Origin: an uncultured Alphaproteobacteria bacterium
Lineage (GTDB): Bacteria > Pseudomonadota > Alphaproteobacteria > SP197
NCBI GenBank assembly: GCA_943787175.1
Contig: CALSLK010000006.1
Span: 124,001 to 188,000 of the forward strand
Direction of reading: 5' to 3'
DNA length: 64,000 bases
Positions 17,362-25,903 of this stretch are shown piece by piece. The position numbers and the translations under genes are program-made. Under the pieces are notes generated by a model. The model worked only from the letters and a program-made list of their open reading frames with translations. It was not told where the DNA came from and did no database searches. Each line of letters begins with the position of its first letter. Position 1 is the stretch's first letter.

Positions 17362-17940
17362 TCAACCGTCCGTGCCGTCCTCTGGGTAAACGCCGAAGAG
17401 TTCGGACATGGGCATCCAACCCTTGAAGCCTTCGATTTCGATGCGACACCAGTCGCCGTCGCAATTGATCAGACTGCCCTGAACACCCGGTTCGGCCTGG
17501 AAGACCGGCGTATCGTCGCGTGAGGGACCGTCATAGGCGGTGCGCACGACGATGCCCGAAACGATCACGCTGCGGCTGCCAGACAGCAGGGTGCGGTGGA
17601 TCCAGCCTTCGGTGCCGTCGATATCCCTGACGTAACGCCACTGGTCATATTCCTTGATGATCTCCACCGGCAGGGCCTTGCGTGTGTAGACCCAGTTGAT
17701 GGGATAGGTCTTTCCCGGCCCCGCGCGCATGTAGACTTCATCGGCTTTCAGCGAAACGAATCGCGGCAGCGGAAGGGGCTCTTCCTGGGCCTGGACGGCT
17801 CCGGTGAGAAGAAAAACGGCGGAAAATGAGATAATCGCACAGCGCAATGCCGCGTTGCGTTGTTTCGCCGGATCGTATTTGCTAAATAGCGCGCGCCGCG
17901 AGAAACCGATGTGTCCCAGCGAGGCAGACAAGAAACGCAT
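17362..17940 (-). CDS. Exported protein with two bacterial SH3-like domains
   Basis: Signal-sequence protein with a first SH3_3-like domain (FVSLKADEVYMRAGPGKTYP, then WVYTRKALPVEII, then GWIHRTLLSG) and a second one ending CRIEIEGFKGWMPMS. The family is usually about 160-180 residues. ATG 17940 gives 192 residues but lies within the divergent gene's start codon and beyond a good plus-strand promoter. The TTG at 17847-17845 gives a compact 161-residue form starting RCAIISFSAVFLLTGAVQA and is, I think, the real start. Likely periplasmic, perhaps wall-binding. Confidence 0.7.
   Translation of the reverse strand: MRFLSASLGHIGFSRRALFSKYDPAKQRNAALRCAIISFSAVFLLTGAVQAQEEPLPLPRFVSLKADEVYMRAGPGKTYPINWVYTRKALPVEIIKEYDQWRYVRDIDGTEGWIHRTLLSGSRSVIVSGIVVRTAYDGPSRDDTPVFQAEPGVQGSLINCDGDWCRIEIEGFKGWMPMSELFGVYPEDGTDG
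17860..17888 (+). promoter_or_regulatory. Sigma-70-like promoter of the D-2-hydroxyacid dehydrogenase gene
   Basis: TTGTTT at 17860-17865 and TAAATA at 17883-17888 with 17 bases between them, about 50 bases upstream of the 17939 ATG. Confidence 0.5.
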
Positions 17941-18928
17941 GGCCCGAGCCAAAAAACCTATTGTCATTGTGACCCGACAGCTTCCCGACGTGATTGAAAC
18001 GCGGATGATGGAGCTATTCGACACCAGGCTCAACGATGACGATCATCCGATGACCCGCGATGAGCTGGTTGCCGCTGTAAAGACCGCCGACATCCTGGTG
18101 CCAACCCTGACCGATCGTATCGACAAGGGTATTCTGGCACAGGCTGGCGACAATCTGCGACTGATCGCAAACTTCGGCACCGGTGTCGACCATATTGATC
18201 TGGCCGCAGCGCGTGAGCGGGGGATTACCGTCACCAACACGCCCGGCGTGCTGACCGAAGATACCGCCGACATGACCATGGCGCTGATCCTGGACGTGGT
18301 CCGCCGCGTCAGCCAGGGCGAACGCCTGATCCGCAGCGGCGAATGGTCCGGCTGGGGTCCCACCACGATGCTGGGTCACCGGCTGTGGGGCAAACGTCTG
18401 GGTGTTATCGGCATGGGTCGCATCGGTTCTGCCGTCGCGCGCCGCGCCAAAGGATTCGGCCTTTCGATCCATTATCACAACCGGCGCCAGCTACCCGAAC
18501 ATGCCGAGCAGGAGCTGGAGGCAACCTATTGGGAAAGCCTCGATCAGATGTTGGCCCGCATGGACATCATCTCGGTCAACTGCCCGCATACGCCAGGCAC
18601 CTTTCACCTGCTGTCTGCGCGCCGCCTGAAACTGCTTAAGAACACCGCCGTCATCGTGAATACCTCGCGTGGCGAAGTGATCGACGAACAGGCCCTGACA
18701 CGCATCCTGCGCGACAAGCAGATTGCCGGTGCCGGCCTGGATGTCTTCGAGCATGAACCTGCCGTGAACCCCAAGCTGCTGGCGCTCGATAACGTCACGC
18801 TGCTGCCCCACATGGGCTCGGCCACGATCGAAGGCCGCATCGATATGGGCGAGAAGGTCATCATCAACATCAAGACCTTCGCCGACGGGCATAAGCCGCC
18901 TGATCGCGTCATCGATACGTTGCTTTAG
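17939..18928 (+). CDS. D-2-hydroxyacid dehydrogenase (glyoxylate/hydroxypyruvate reductase or phosphoglycerate dehydrogenase type)
   Basis: 329 residues. NAD(P)-dependent reduction of 2-oxoacids. Catalytic triad in family order: Arg in VNTSRGEVID, Glu in DVFEHEP, His in LPHMGSAT; dinucleotide loop LGVIGMGRIGSAVA. There is no C-terminal ACT domain, which argues against a regulated serine-pathway SerA and favours glyoxylate/hydroxypyruvate reductase. Start ATG 17939 lies just downstream of a TTGTTT-N17-TAAATA promoter. A strong terminator follows. Confidence 0.88.
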   Translation: MARAKKPIVIVTRQLPDVIETRMMELFDTRLNDDDHPMTRDELVAAVKTADILVPTLTDRIDKGILAQAGDNLRLIANFGTGVDHIDLAAARERGITVTNTPGVLTEDTADMTMALILDVVRRVSQGERLIRSGEWSGWGPTTMLGHRLWGKRLGVIGMGRIGSAVARRAKGFGLSIHYHNRRQLPEHAEQELEATYWESLDQMLARMDIISVNCPHTPGTFHLLSARRLKLLKNTAVIVNTSRGEVIDEQALTRILRDKQIAGAGLDVFEHEPAVNPKLLALDNVTLLPHMGSATIEGRIDMGEKVIINIKTFADGHKPPDRVIDTLL

Positions 18929-18943
18929 GAACGCACTGATTTC

Positions 18944-18981
18944 GCCGCCTGCGCTGTTTGAAAATGCGCAGGCGGCTTTTT
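18944..18981 (+). terminator. Rho-independent terminator after the dehydrogenase gene
   Basis: GCCGCCTGCGC (18944-18954) pairs perfectly with GCGCAGGCGGC (18966-18976), followed by five T. Repeat copy 4 begins immediately after the T run. Confidence 0.9.
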
Positions 18982-18982
18982 C

Positions 18983-19242
18983 TGTAGCCTCAGTCGCCGG
19001 CACTCGCTCCGCTCGTTTGGCTTACGCCGCTAGCGCGGCGGGGTCGCGGTCGCTCCCCTCGGCCCCAAGTGGGCCTCCCCATGAACGCGCCATCTGGGCT
19101 GTTTGTGATACGCCCCCACCACCACCGTTGATACAGACGATCGGCGGCGAGAGCGTAGCGGCCGCTGACCGGTGCGACTGCGCCGGCGCGCCATAAGCGC
19201 GTGAGCCAAGCATGCGCCCGGCGTCTGAGGGAACAAACAAAA
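18983..19242 (+). repeat. Interspersed mosaic repeat, copy 4 (shortest)
   Basis: Begins TGTAGCCTCAGTCGCCGGC and ends GGCGTCTGAGGGAACAAAC. It contains one divergent central unit (CATCTGGGCTGTTTGTG) and a right half lacking part of the terminal GCATGCGGAGCATGC stretch, so it is about 260 bases. Placed between two converging genes. Confidence 0.85.
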
Positions 19243-19249
19243 TCACAAT

Positions 19250-20458
19250 CTACCGCGCGAACACGCCTTCCCCGCGAACCCCATTAGCAATCTGCTTATG
19301 AAAATGCAGGGTGCCGGCATCCCAGTAGGGAGAGAAGCGACCGCCTTCATAGGCATCGCAGGTACGACCTTCCTGCAGACGTCGGCAGATGCCGGAGTCT
19401 TCGGCATTGAGATTGGCCCAGTCGGCGATCACGGCCTCGCGCCCCGCACGATCGCCCTCGCCCGTTGCCGCCTCGTCCATGAAATAGAACCAGACGTGCA
19501 TGATGGTCTCATCGACCGAAACCGGTTCGTAACAGAACAGGTTCACATAGGTCGGAAAGATCGCCAGCGTGACGTTGGGGAAGATGTTGCAGAACGGCGA
19601 GACGTTCCGGTTCTCCGGCGAGAGATTCGGAAATTCGGGCAGCACGGGCGCTTCGGGATCGACCGTGAGACCAAGGCCCTCGGCGCCGATGACAAACTCA
19701 TTGAACATGTGCGCACCGCCGGGTCGCATCCCCGTGCGCCGGTAAACATCCTGCGCGTCATGAAGTGCGGGATGCACCATGAAGACATGGTAGTTGTCAC
19801 AGAAGTTCTCGACCACCAGCTTCCAGTTCGCCTGGAACCTGAAAGGCTGATAGTGGGCCAGCGCGGTCTTGCCGAAATCCCAGTCGCCATATTCCTTGTA
19901 GGCAGTCGCCATGTAGTCCTCGAACGGCTCTGCCTGACCATCGATGTTGACGAAGACCCAGTCGTGCCAGACGGCAGAGCGCACCTCGAACAGACAGTCG
20001 CGTTCGGCCCTGCTGCCCTCGCGGTCGTGCTCGCGCGGACCATGGAAATGCGGGCGGCCACGCAGGGAGCCGTCCAGACCAAAGGCCCAGCCGTGATAGG
20101 GGCAGGTCAGTGAAGCGGCCTTGTCCTGATCCTCGATCACCAGTCGCGCGCCCCGGTGCGGGCATACGTTGAAGAACACGCGGGTTTCGCCCTTGCGGTC
20201 GGTCGTCATGAAAAGCTGACGCCCGGCGACCTCCAGGCATTTGACGGCACCAGGTTGCGCGACGGCGCTGCGCGGCCCGGCAAAGACCCAGCTTCTCGCA
20301 AAGAGGTGTTTACGCTCCAGCTCCAGAAAGGCGGGGTCGGTAAACGCCGCATTGGGCAGACCTTTGGCATCGCCAACCGATGCGGTCATGCCTTCAAGAA
20401 CAGAATCGGCAACGGCTTCATGAAGCCCCTCGCGATGGAGACCCTGCACAGGCGTCAT
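19250..20458 (-). CDS. Aromatic-ring-hydroxylating (Rieske) dioxygenase, alpha subunit
   Basis: 402 residues from ATG 20458, which follows GAGGGGCTAGAG; an ATG 12 codons earlier (20494) is possible. The N-terminal Rieske [2Fe-2S] domain has CPHRGARL and CPYHGWAF, giving CxH-x17-CxxH. The C-terminal catalytic domain has the mononuclear iron ligands in NFCDNYHVFMVHP. Such enzymes hydroxylate or N-demethylate, with electrons from a reductase; no reductase or ferredoxin gene is nearby. The single-gene form and the nearby soxB make quaternary-amine demethylation (carnitine or betaine type) thinkable, but this is a guess. Confidence 0.88.
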   Translation of the reverse strand: MTPVQGLHREGLHEAVADSVLEGMTASVGDAKGLPNAAFTDPAFLELERKHLFARSWVFAGPRSAVAQPGAVKCLEVAGRQLFMTTDRKGETRVFFNVCPHRGARLVIEDQDKAASLTCPYHGWAFGLDGSLRGRPHFHGPREHDREGSRAERDCLFEVRSAVWHDWVFVNIDGQAEPFEDYMATAYKEYGDWDFGKTALAHYQPFRFQANWKLVVENFCDNYHVFMVHPALHDAQDVYRRTGMRPGGAHMFNEFVIGAEGLGLTVDPEAPVLPEFPNLSPENRNVSPFCNIFPNVTLAIFPTYVNLFCYEPVSVDETIMHVWFYFMDEAATGEGDRAGREAVIADWANLNAEDSGICRRLQEGRTCDAYEGGRFSPYWDAGTLHFHKQIANGVRGEGVFAR

Positions 20459-20602
20459 CTCTAGCCCCTCGGCTTCCGGTTGTTGAGCAATCATACAACT
20501 TGCCGACGGACGACGGAAGACCATGGCGCAGGCGGTGGTTGGCTGTATGATCCGCGCTTGGGTGCAGTGCGGTGCTGCTCTCGTCATCCGGGAGCTCGGG
20601 GC

Positions 20603-22351
20603 ATGAGCGTGACCCGCAGACTGACAACGGTGTTCTATGCCGATGTCGCCGGTTACAGCCGGCTGACGGGTGCCGATGAAGTCGGCACCCATCGCCGAGT
20701 CATGGCCATGCTCGATGACGTCACTGTCAGGATCAGTCAGGCCGGTGGCACAGTGCTGCGTTATGCCGGTGATGCCGTGCTGGCGACGTTCCCCAGCGTG
20801 GTGCTGGCGGTCGATACAGCAGCAGCCATCCAGGCAGCGTTGGCCGAGGGCAATGTCGATATCGCCGAGGATGAACGGGTCACCATCCGCATCGGCATCA
20901 ACCTGGGCGATGTCATCGAGGATCGTGGCGAGGTCTATGGCGACGGCGTCAACCTGGCGGCCCATCTGGAAGCCGCGGCCGAGCCGGGCGGCATCTGCCT
21001 GTCGGGTGCAGCCCACGATCAGGTCGAGGGCAAGACTTCCATCGACTTTATCGACGGCGGTGAAGAGACGTTCAAGAACATCGACAAACTGGTGCGGGTC
21101 TGGCGTTGGTCGCCAGGTGCTGTCGAGGCATCGACGGCACCGGCCGTTCTCGCCTTGCCCGACAAACCCTCCATCGCCGTACTCCCCTTCACCAACATGT
21201 CGGGCGATTCCGAGCAGGAGTTCTTCGCCGACGGCATCACCGAAGACATCATCACGGAACTCTCCAGGTTCCGCTCGCTCTTTGTCATCGCGCGCAACTC
21301 GACTTTCACGTTAAAGGGCCAGGCGGTCGACATCAGCGAGGTCGGCCGTCAGCTTGGTGTGCGTTATGTTCTCGAGGGCAGCGTGCGCAAGGCGGGCAAC
21401 CGGGTCCGCGTGACGGCCCAGCTGATCGAGGCGGCAAGCGGCAGCCATCTCTGGGCCGAACGTTACGACCGCGACCTTGAGGACATCTTTGCCGTACAGG
21501 ACGAGGTGACCTTCGCCATCGTCCGGGCCTTGCAGCCAAAGCTGGAACTCTCCGAACAGATGCGGGCGCTGCGCAAGCCGCCCGACAACCTCGACGCCTG
21601 GGAAAACTACCAGCGCGGCATGTGGCACCTGTTTCGATACACCCCCGAGGAATGCAAAGCCGCGATCGCGTTCCTGAGCCGTGCTATTGAGCTTGATCCC
21701 GGTTTCGCCATCGCCACTGCCAGCCTGGGATATGCCCACTGTGTGCGCATTCTCCATGGCATCTCCACGGACCCCGAAGGCGACATCGCGATGGCACTCA
21801 GCCTGGGACGCAGGGCGGCCAAGCTGGACGAGAACGAACCGTATGCGTATCTCGCAATCGGCCGCGCGAGCATCTTTTCGCGTCGGTTCGACGAAGCCCT
21901 GGCTGCGATCGAGCGCGCGATACAGCTCAACCCGAACTTCGCTCTGGCGCATATGATCCAGGGCCACGCCCTGTGGCATATCGGCCAACCTGCTGAGGGT
22001 GTCGCAGCGATCGACCGGGCGATTCGCATCAGCCCGAACGATCAGCTCATGTGGGTTTTTCTCGCCAGCAAGGCGATCGCCCTGGTGATGCTCGAAAACT
22101 ACGACGAGGCAATTGCCGTCTCCAAGGCCGCGCAACAAAACCCCAATGCAGCCATCTATGCCTTCCTCGGGGAACTGAGCGCTCTCGGCAACAGGGGCGA
22201 GGCTGAACGCGCCGAAGACGCGTTGCGCCGGGCACGCATGGTCAACCCCGACGTCACCATCGGCTATCTCGACAAGGCGCTGCCGGCGATGGATGGCCAG
22301 GGCCGGGATCTGTTCCTGGGTGGCCTGCGCAAGGCCGGCGTTCCCGAATGA
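20603..22351 (+). CDS. Class III adenylate/guanylate cyclase with TolB-like and TPR domains
   Basis: 582 residues; ATG 20603 follows GGGAGCTCGGGGC. The cyclase homology domain covers about residues 5-170 (TVFYADVAGYSRL, RYAGDAVLATFPS, GINLGDVIEDRGEVYGDGVN), retaining metal and substrate-loop residues. A TolB_N/FlgO-like region starting KPSIAVLPFTNMSGD (about 190-320) follows, then TPR repeats to the end (for example AAIERAIQLNPNFALAH). No membrane helix. This architecture is common in alphaproteobacteria and thought to be a cytoplasmic signalling cyclase controlled by its C-terminal repeats. Divergent from the Rieske gene with a 144-base gap, so it could regulate the oxygenase genes on either side. 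Confidence 0.85.
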   Translation: MSVTRRLTTVFYADVAGYSRLTGADEVGTHRRVMAMLDDVTVRISQAGGTVLRYAGDAVLATFPSVVLAVDTAAAIQAALAEGNVDIAEDERVTIRIGINLGDVIEDRGEVYGDGVNLAAHLEAAAEPGGICLSGAAHDQVEGKTSIDFIDGGEETFKNIDKLVRVWRWSPGAVEASTAPAVLALPDKPSIAVLPFTNMSGDSEQEFFADGITEDIITELSRFRSLFVIARNSTFTLKGQAVDISEVGRQLGVRYVLEGSVRKAGNRVRVTAQLIEAASGSHLWAERYDRDLEDIFAVQDEVTFAIVRALQPKLELSEQMRALRKPPDNLDAWENYQRGMWHLFRYTPEECKAAIAFLSRAIELDPGFAIATASLGYAHCVRILHGISTDPEGDIAMALSLGRRAAKLDENEPYAYLAIGRASIFSRRFDEALAAIERAIQLNPNFALAHMIQGHALWHIGQPAEGVAAIDRAIRISPNDQLMWVFLASKAIALVMLENYDEAIAVSKAAQQNPNAAIYAFLGELSALGNRGEAERAEDALRRARMVNPDVTIGYLDKALPAMDGQGRDLFLGGLRKAGVPE

Positions 22352-22454
22352 GCGTCAGCCGCTGTCGATGCCGTCTGGGCCCAAGAACGAGACCGGGGTT
22401 GGGTTCCAAGGCTCGGCTGTGCCACGATGGCGTATTCACAGTCGGAGGTCTGTC

Positions 22455-23702
22455 ATGGAACGGTTCGACGATGCCGAATCAAAGGTCTTTGTACCGCCCC
22501 TTGAACTGACCGAGGGGCAGCCGCCGCCTGTCGCCGCGAACGGCGGCCTCTCCTACATGTCGTTTGACCGCGAAGGCGATGCTGGCACGGCCGAAGCGAT
22601 CCGCGATGCCATGGCCCAGATGGACAAAGGCAAGGTCCAGGCCTTTGTCGAGAAACTGGAGGCCGCACCACCCGGCCCGGTCGAGACCCAATGGGGACCG
22701 GGTTTCCGCAGCGCCGATGAATGCATCACCCAAATCCGCGAGACCGGCATGACCGCGCCCGAGGGCGGCCTGGTCGCGCCCTTGCGCTACACCGTGTTGG
22801 AAGAGCCCAGTTACATCGCAGTCTCCTCGAATGCGCTGTGGCACGATCCCGCGCGCACGAAGGAGCAGGCGGCGCTGCGCCAGAGCGAGGCTCTTCTTGG
22901 CAAACGCACCCTCTACTTCCCCCAGGTCCTGCGCGATGCCCGGCGCATCGGCGAGTATTATCCCGGCCTATCGCCCGACAGCCCGGAATGCATGGACCGG
23001 CTGGGTGTTGCGCTGACACACTGCGAATCCGCATGCCGTGACTTTTACGATCACAAGGAAGTCGAAGGTGTGTTTTATCCCGAGATGGAGCGGTTGCTGC
23101 TGGATTTCTTCCCCGAGGCCACCGATGCCCTGGTCTTCAACCACGACATCTTCGACATGGATTTCGCGGGTGACCCGTCCGAGGATCAGGATGCCAAAAA
23201 CCCGGGCGTCAACACGAACTATGTGAACCTCGTCCACAACGATCTCAACGACAATTCGGGCCGTGTGCGTTGCCGCGAGCTGCTGACGAAGAACCTGCGG
23301 AACTTCGGGCGCACCCAGCATTACACCGGGGCCCAGGCCGATGAGAAGATGGCGCGCCGGTTCATGTCGCTCAATCTGGCCAAGCCCATGGAGACGGTGC
23401 AGCAGTGGCCCTTCGTGTTGGCGGCATGGCCGTCCTTTGCCGACCAGCCCTACATCACGAACTATCGCATCTATGACGACCGTGTGGGTGAAACCACACG
23501 CTTTGCCTACCGGCCCGACCACGAGTGGTACTGGATTCCACAGCAAAGCCCGACCGAAGTCTCAATGCTGAAATGTTACGATTCGGTCCGGGACGGCTCG
23601 GTCTCGCGCTGGTCGTTCCACAGCGCCTGTCAGGACCCGACAGCACCCGTGGGCGTTCCCAACCGGCGGAATGTCGTAGTCCGCGCCTTTGTGTTCTTCT
23701 GA
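22455..23702 (+). CDS. CmcJ/NvfI family hydroxylase-like protein
   Basis: 415 residues; ATG 22455 follows GTCGGAGG. Family marks include NLVHNDLNDNSGR (iron-ligand-like H and D/N), FMSLNLAKPMETVQQWPFVL, and a C-terminal run with MLKCYDSV, SFHSAC and the closing RRNVVVRAFVFF. The family includes CmcJ of cephamycin 7-methoxylation, fungal NvfI and AsaB-like proteins, 2OG/Fe(II)-type enzymes acting on small natural products. Its 3' end converges on two isopenicillin-N-synthase-like genes. No NRPS or PKS is present, so the substrate may be an imported or simple metabolite. Confidence 0.8.
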   Translation: MERFDDAESKVFVPPLELTEGQPPPVAANGGLSYMSFDREGDAGTAEAIRDAMAQMDKGKVQAFVEKLEAAPPGPVETQWGPGFRSADECITQIRETGMTAPEGGLVAPLRYTVLEEPSYIAVSSNALWHDPARTKEQAALRQSEALLGKRTLYFPQVLRDARRIGEYYPGLSPDSPECMDRLGVALTHCESACRDFYDHKEVEGVFYPEMERLLLDFFPEATDALVFNHDIFDMDFAGDPSEDQDAKNPGVNTNYVNLVHNDLNDNSGRVRCRELLTKNLRNFGRTQHYTGAQADEKMARRFMSLNLAKPMETVQQWPFVLAAWPSFADQPYITNYRIYDDRVGETTRFAYRPDHEWYWIPQQSPTEVSMLKCYDSVRDGSVSRWSFHSACQDPTAPVGVPNRRNVVVRAFVFF

Positions 23703-23715
23703 CCGGTAGCCCCTC

Positions 23716-24708
23716 TCAGGCCGCGTTCTTGGCTTCGAACCGGTCCGGAAATTCGTTGACGAGGTGCCGGGCGTAGCTCACGGGCGCCCCGCCGGTGGGT
23801 GCGATCACCGGTGTTTCAAAATCGGGTTCCAGGAAAAAACCAGCCGAGCACCGGTCGCCCATGTCGCCGACAGCGCGATGGGTCGTGCCCTGCAGTATCC
23901 CTTCCGTGAGCCCCTTGATGAGATCAGCGCCATGGACAGAGAGCCCGTCCTGAAGCGGTTCAACTTCACGCCAGACCTCGTCGGGTCCCTGCATTTGCAG
24001 ACCGCCGGACGCATCCTGCCAGAGCAGCGACAGGATGCCGGTATCGACATGGGTGCGGGCCAGCAGCTTGCGACCGTCCTCTATGGTTTCGGGTTCCCTG
24101 CCTGGATAACCACCAAGCTCGAAGCCCTCCGGCGCGGGCGCGTAGTGCAGGATTCGATAGGTGCCGTTGCGCCCGCGAGCGGGTCCGGCGACGGCTTCCT
24201 CCTCCAGGCCCAGGCCACGGGCGATCGAGGCCATCAGCACCACAGAGAGATCCCGCTGCCAGACAAAGACGTCGTGCATCTCTCGCCGCCAGTCCGCCAC
24301 GGGTTCCCGGTTCGGCCAGACATTGGCTTCCCGGAACGATTCTGCGCCCGGCACATCCGGTGAGGTCATGGGTGGTTCGGGCCCGATATCGAAGATTTCG
24401 TTATGCGACCAGTGCGGCTTGTCGGGCAGCGGATAGAAGCCGCGATAGAGATTGGCGTGGTCGCTGACATATTCCTTGATCGCACAGACTCGCTTCTCGT
24501 CCTCATCCATCGTGAAGAAGGAAAGCAGGCGCTGCATCTGCATGCCGAATCCCGCAGCCCCTGGGAAGCCGGTGGCAACAAAGCTGCCGTGCTGCTCCAT
24601 GGCCTGCGCGATGGCCTGGTCCACCTGGGCCCGTTTTGTGTCGTCTGAACTGTGTAATGGCGCGATATCGATGATGCGCGTGTTCTCGTAGGTCGATTGC
24701 GCAGTCAT
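23716..24708 (-). CDS. 2-oxoglutarate/Fe(II) oxygenase, isopenicillin-N-synthase family (copy A)
   Basis: 330 residues. Jelly-roll non-haem iron enzyme: DIOX_N-like start (VATGFPGAAGFGMQMQRLL) and the iron triad in ARTHVDTGILSLL plus TTHRAVGD, with RCSAGFF after it. ATG 24708 follows GGGGAGGGAAACGG; the alternative ATG 24726 overlaps the stop of the upstream copy as TGATG. It shares YRGF.PLP, HNEIFD.GP and HVD...LSLLWQD...GGLQ with the upstream gene, so the two are tandem paralogues. Substrate unknown. Confidence 0.87.
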   Translation of the reverse strand: MTAQSTYENTRIIDIAPLHSSDDTKRAQVDQAIAQAMEQHGSFVATGFPGAAGFGMQMQRLLSFFTMDEDEKRVCAIKEYVSDHANLYRGFYPLPDKPHWSHNEIFDIGPEPPMTSPDVPGAESFREANVWPNREPVADWRREMHDVFVWQRDLSVVLMASIARGLGLEEEAVAGPARGRNGTYRILHYAPAPEGFELGGYPGREPETIEDGRKLLARTHVDTGILSLLWQDASGGLQMQGPDEVWREVEPLQDGLSVHGADLIKGLTEGILQGTTHRAVGDMGDRCSAGFFLEPDFETPVIAPTGGAPVSYARHLVNEFPDRFEAKNAA

Positions 24709-24725
24709 TTCCGTTTCCCTCCCCA

Positions 24726-25736
24726 TCAGACCGCGACCGCCGTGCCCATGACATCGGCATAGATATCAAGACCGGCAAAGTCGTCTTTCATGTGATCGGC
24801 ATAGGTGACCGGATGCCCCGCGCCATCGCGCTCGACCACGGCGGTGAACATCGGTTCCAGGAACATACCCATGGAGCAGCGGTCACGGCCGGTCCCGATC
24901 ACACGGTGCGGCGTTCCCGCGATCCGCCCCCCTGTCATGCTCTCGAGCGCCCGGCCCACATGGATGGAAAGCGCGCCGGGATGGGCCGGCACCTCGCGCC
25001 ATTGTCCGTCGCGTCCCTCGTACTGAAGACCGCCAACGGAATCCTGCCACAGCAGGGAAAGCACACAGGCATCGACATGACGCTTCGTGATGATCCGGCG
25101 TCCCAGCGCATCAACCGACTCTGGAATGTCCTTGCCGATCGTGGCGACAAAGTCATCGGGGGCGGGCGGATAATGCAGGATGCGCAGGGTGCTGTTGTCG
25201 TCCCCAAACGCCGCCATGAAGTCCTCTTCGGCAAGGTCCATGGCCCGGGCAAGCGAGGCCATCACGGCGACGGAGACCCGGCGCAGATCGGCCAGCAGCG
25301 CGAGGGCTTCCCGGTCCCACCCGGGATCGGGCATCGGGTCGGGCCACTGGTTGGTCTCCTCCAGGAAGACCTTGACGGGATGGCCTTCTGGCGCACGCGA
25401 GGGCACGGCCGGGCCGTAATCGAAGATCTCGTTATGTGCCCAGCCACGCTCGCGTGGCAGCGGAAAGAACCCACGGTAACAGTGGCTGGCATCGGGCCGG
25501 TAGCGGCGCGTGGCAAGCGCCATCCGATGTGCCTCGGGCAGGGCGAAGAAGGCGAGCATGCGGGTGATGCGTGCCTCCAGATCGTCGCTGCGGGGAAAGC
25601 CCGTGGCGACAAAGCCGTTATGGCTGTCCATCGCCGCCAGCACAGCGCGGTCCGTCTCTGCGGTATCACCGGCCCTGTCGGAGTCGAACAGGGCGGTGAG
25701 ATCGACTCTGGTGATGGCATCAAAGACTCGGCTCAT
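24726..25736 (-). CDS. 2-oxoglutarate/Fe(II) oxygenase, isopenicillin-N-synthase family (copy B)
   Basis: 336 residues; ATG 25736 follows GGAGAGGTTGTG. Iron ligands in TKRHVDACVLSLLWQD and TPHRVIGT, then RCSMGMF. It is first in the likely operon and overlaps or adjoins copy A, so translation may be coupled. Clear paralogue of copy A but well diverged (for example SRAPEGHPV against TSPDVPGAES), suggesting separate substrates or a heteromer. Promoter not identified. Confidence 0.87.
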   Translation of the reverse strand: MSRVFDAITRVDLTALFDSDRAGDTAETDRAVLAAMDSHNGFVATGFPRSDDLEARITRMLAFFALPEAHRMALATRRYRPDASHCYRGFFPLPRERGWAHNEIFDYGPAVPSRAPEGHPVKVFLEETNQWPDPMPDPGWDREALALLADLRRVSVAVMASLARAMDLAEEDFMAAFGDDNSTLRILHYPPAPDDFVATIGKDIPESVDALGRRIITKRHVDACVLSLLWQDSVGGLQYEGRDGQWREVPAHPGALSIHVGRALESMTGGRIAGTPHRVIGTGRDRCSMGMFLEPMFTAVVERDGAGHPVTYADHMKDDFAGLDIYADVMGTAVAV

Positions 25737-25903
25737 CACAACCTCTCCTTGGTGTTCCGGGGAGGTGGACCTGCGGGGCGACCACAAATCCGTCCCTGCC
25801 CCGGAGGGTTGACGAAGTGTGGCCCTTGTTTGCGAATCGCCGTGTTGCCAGCCGGCAAGAGAATTCTGCTGTCTCATGCAATTCCGGTCAAGAGGCCGGA
25901 GGG

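Noticed and set aside
20459-21016. N-terminal extension of the Rieske protein to 588 residues
   Set aside because: The extra part is antisense to the cyclase gene and lacks Rieske family similarity.
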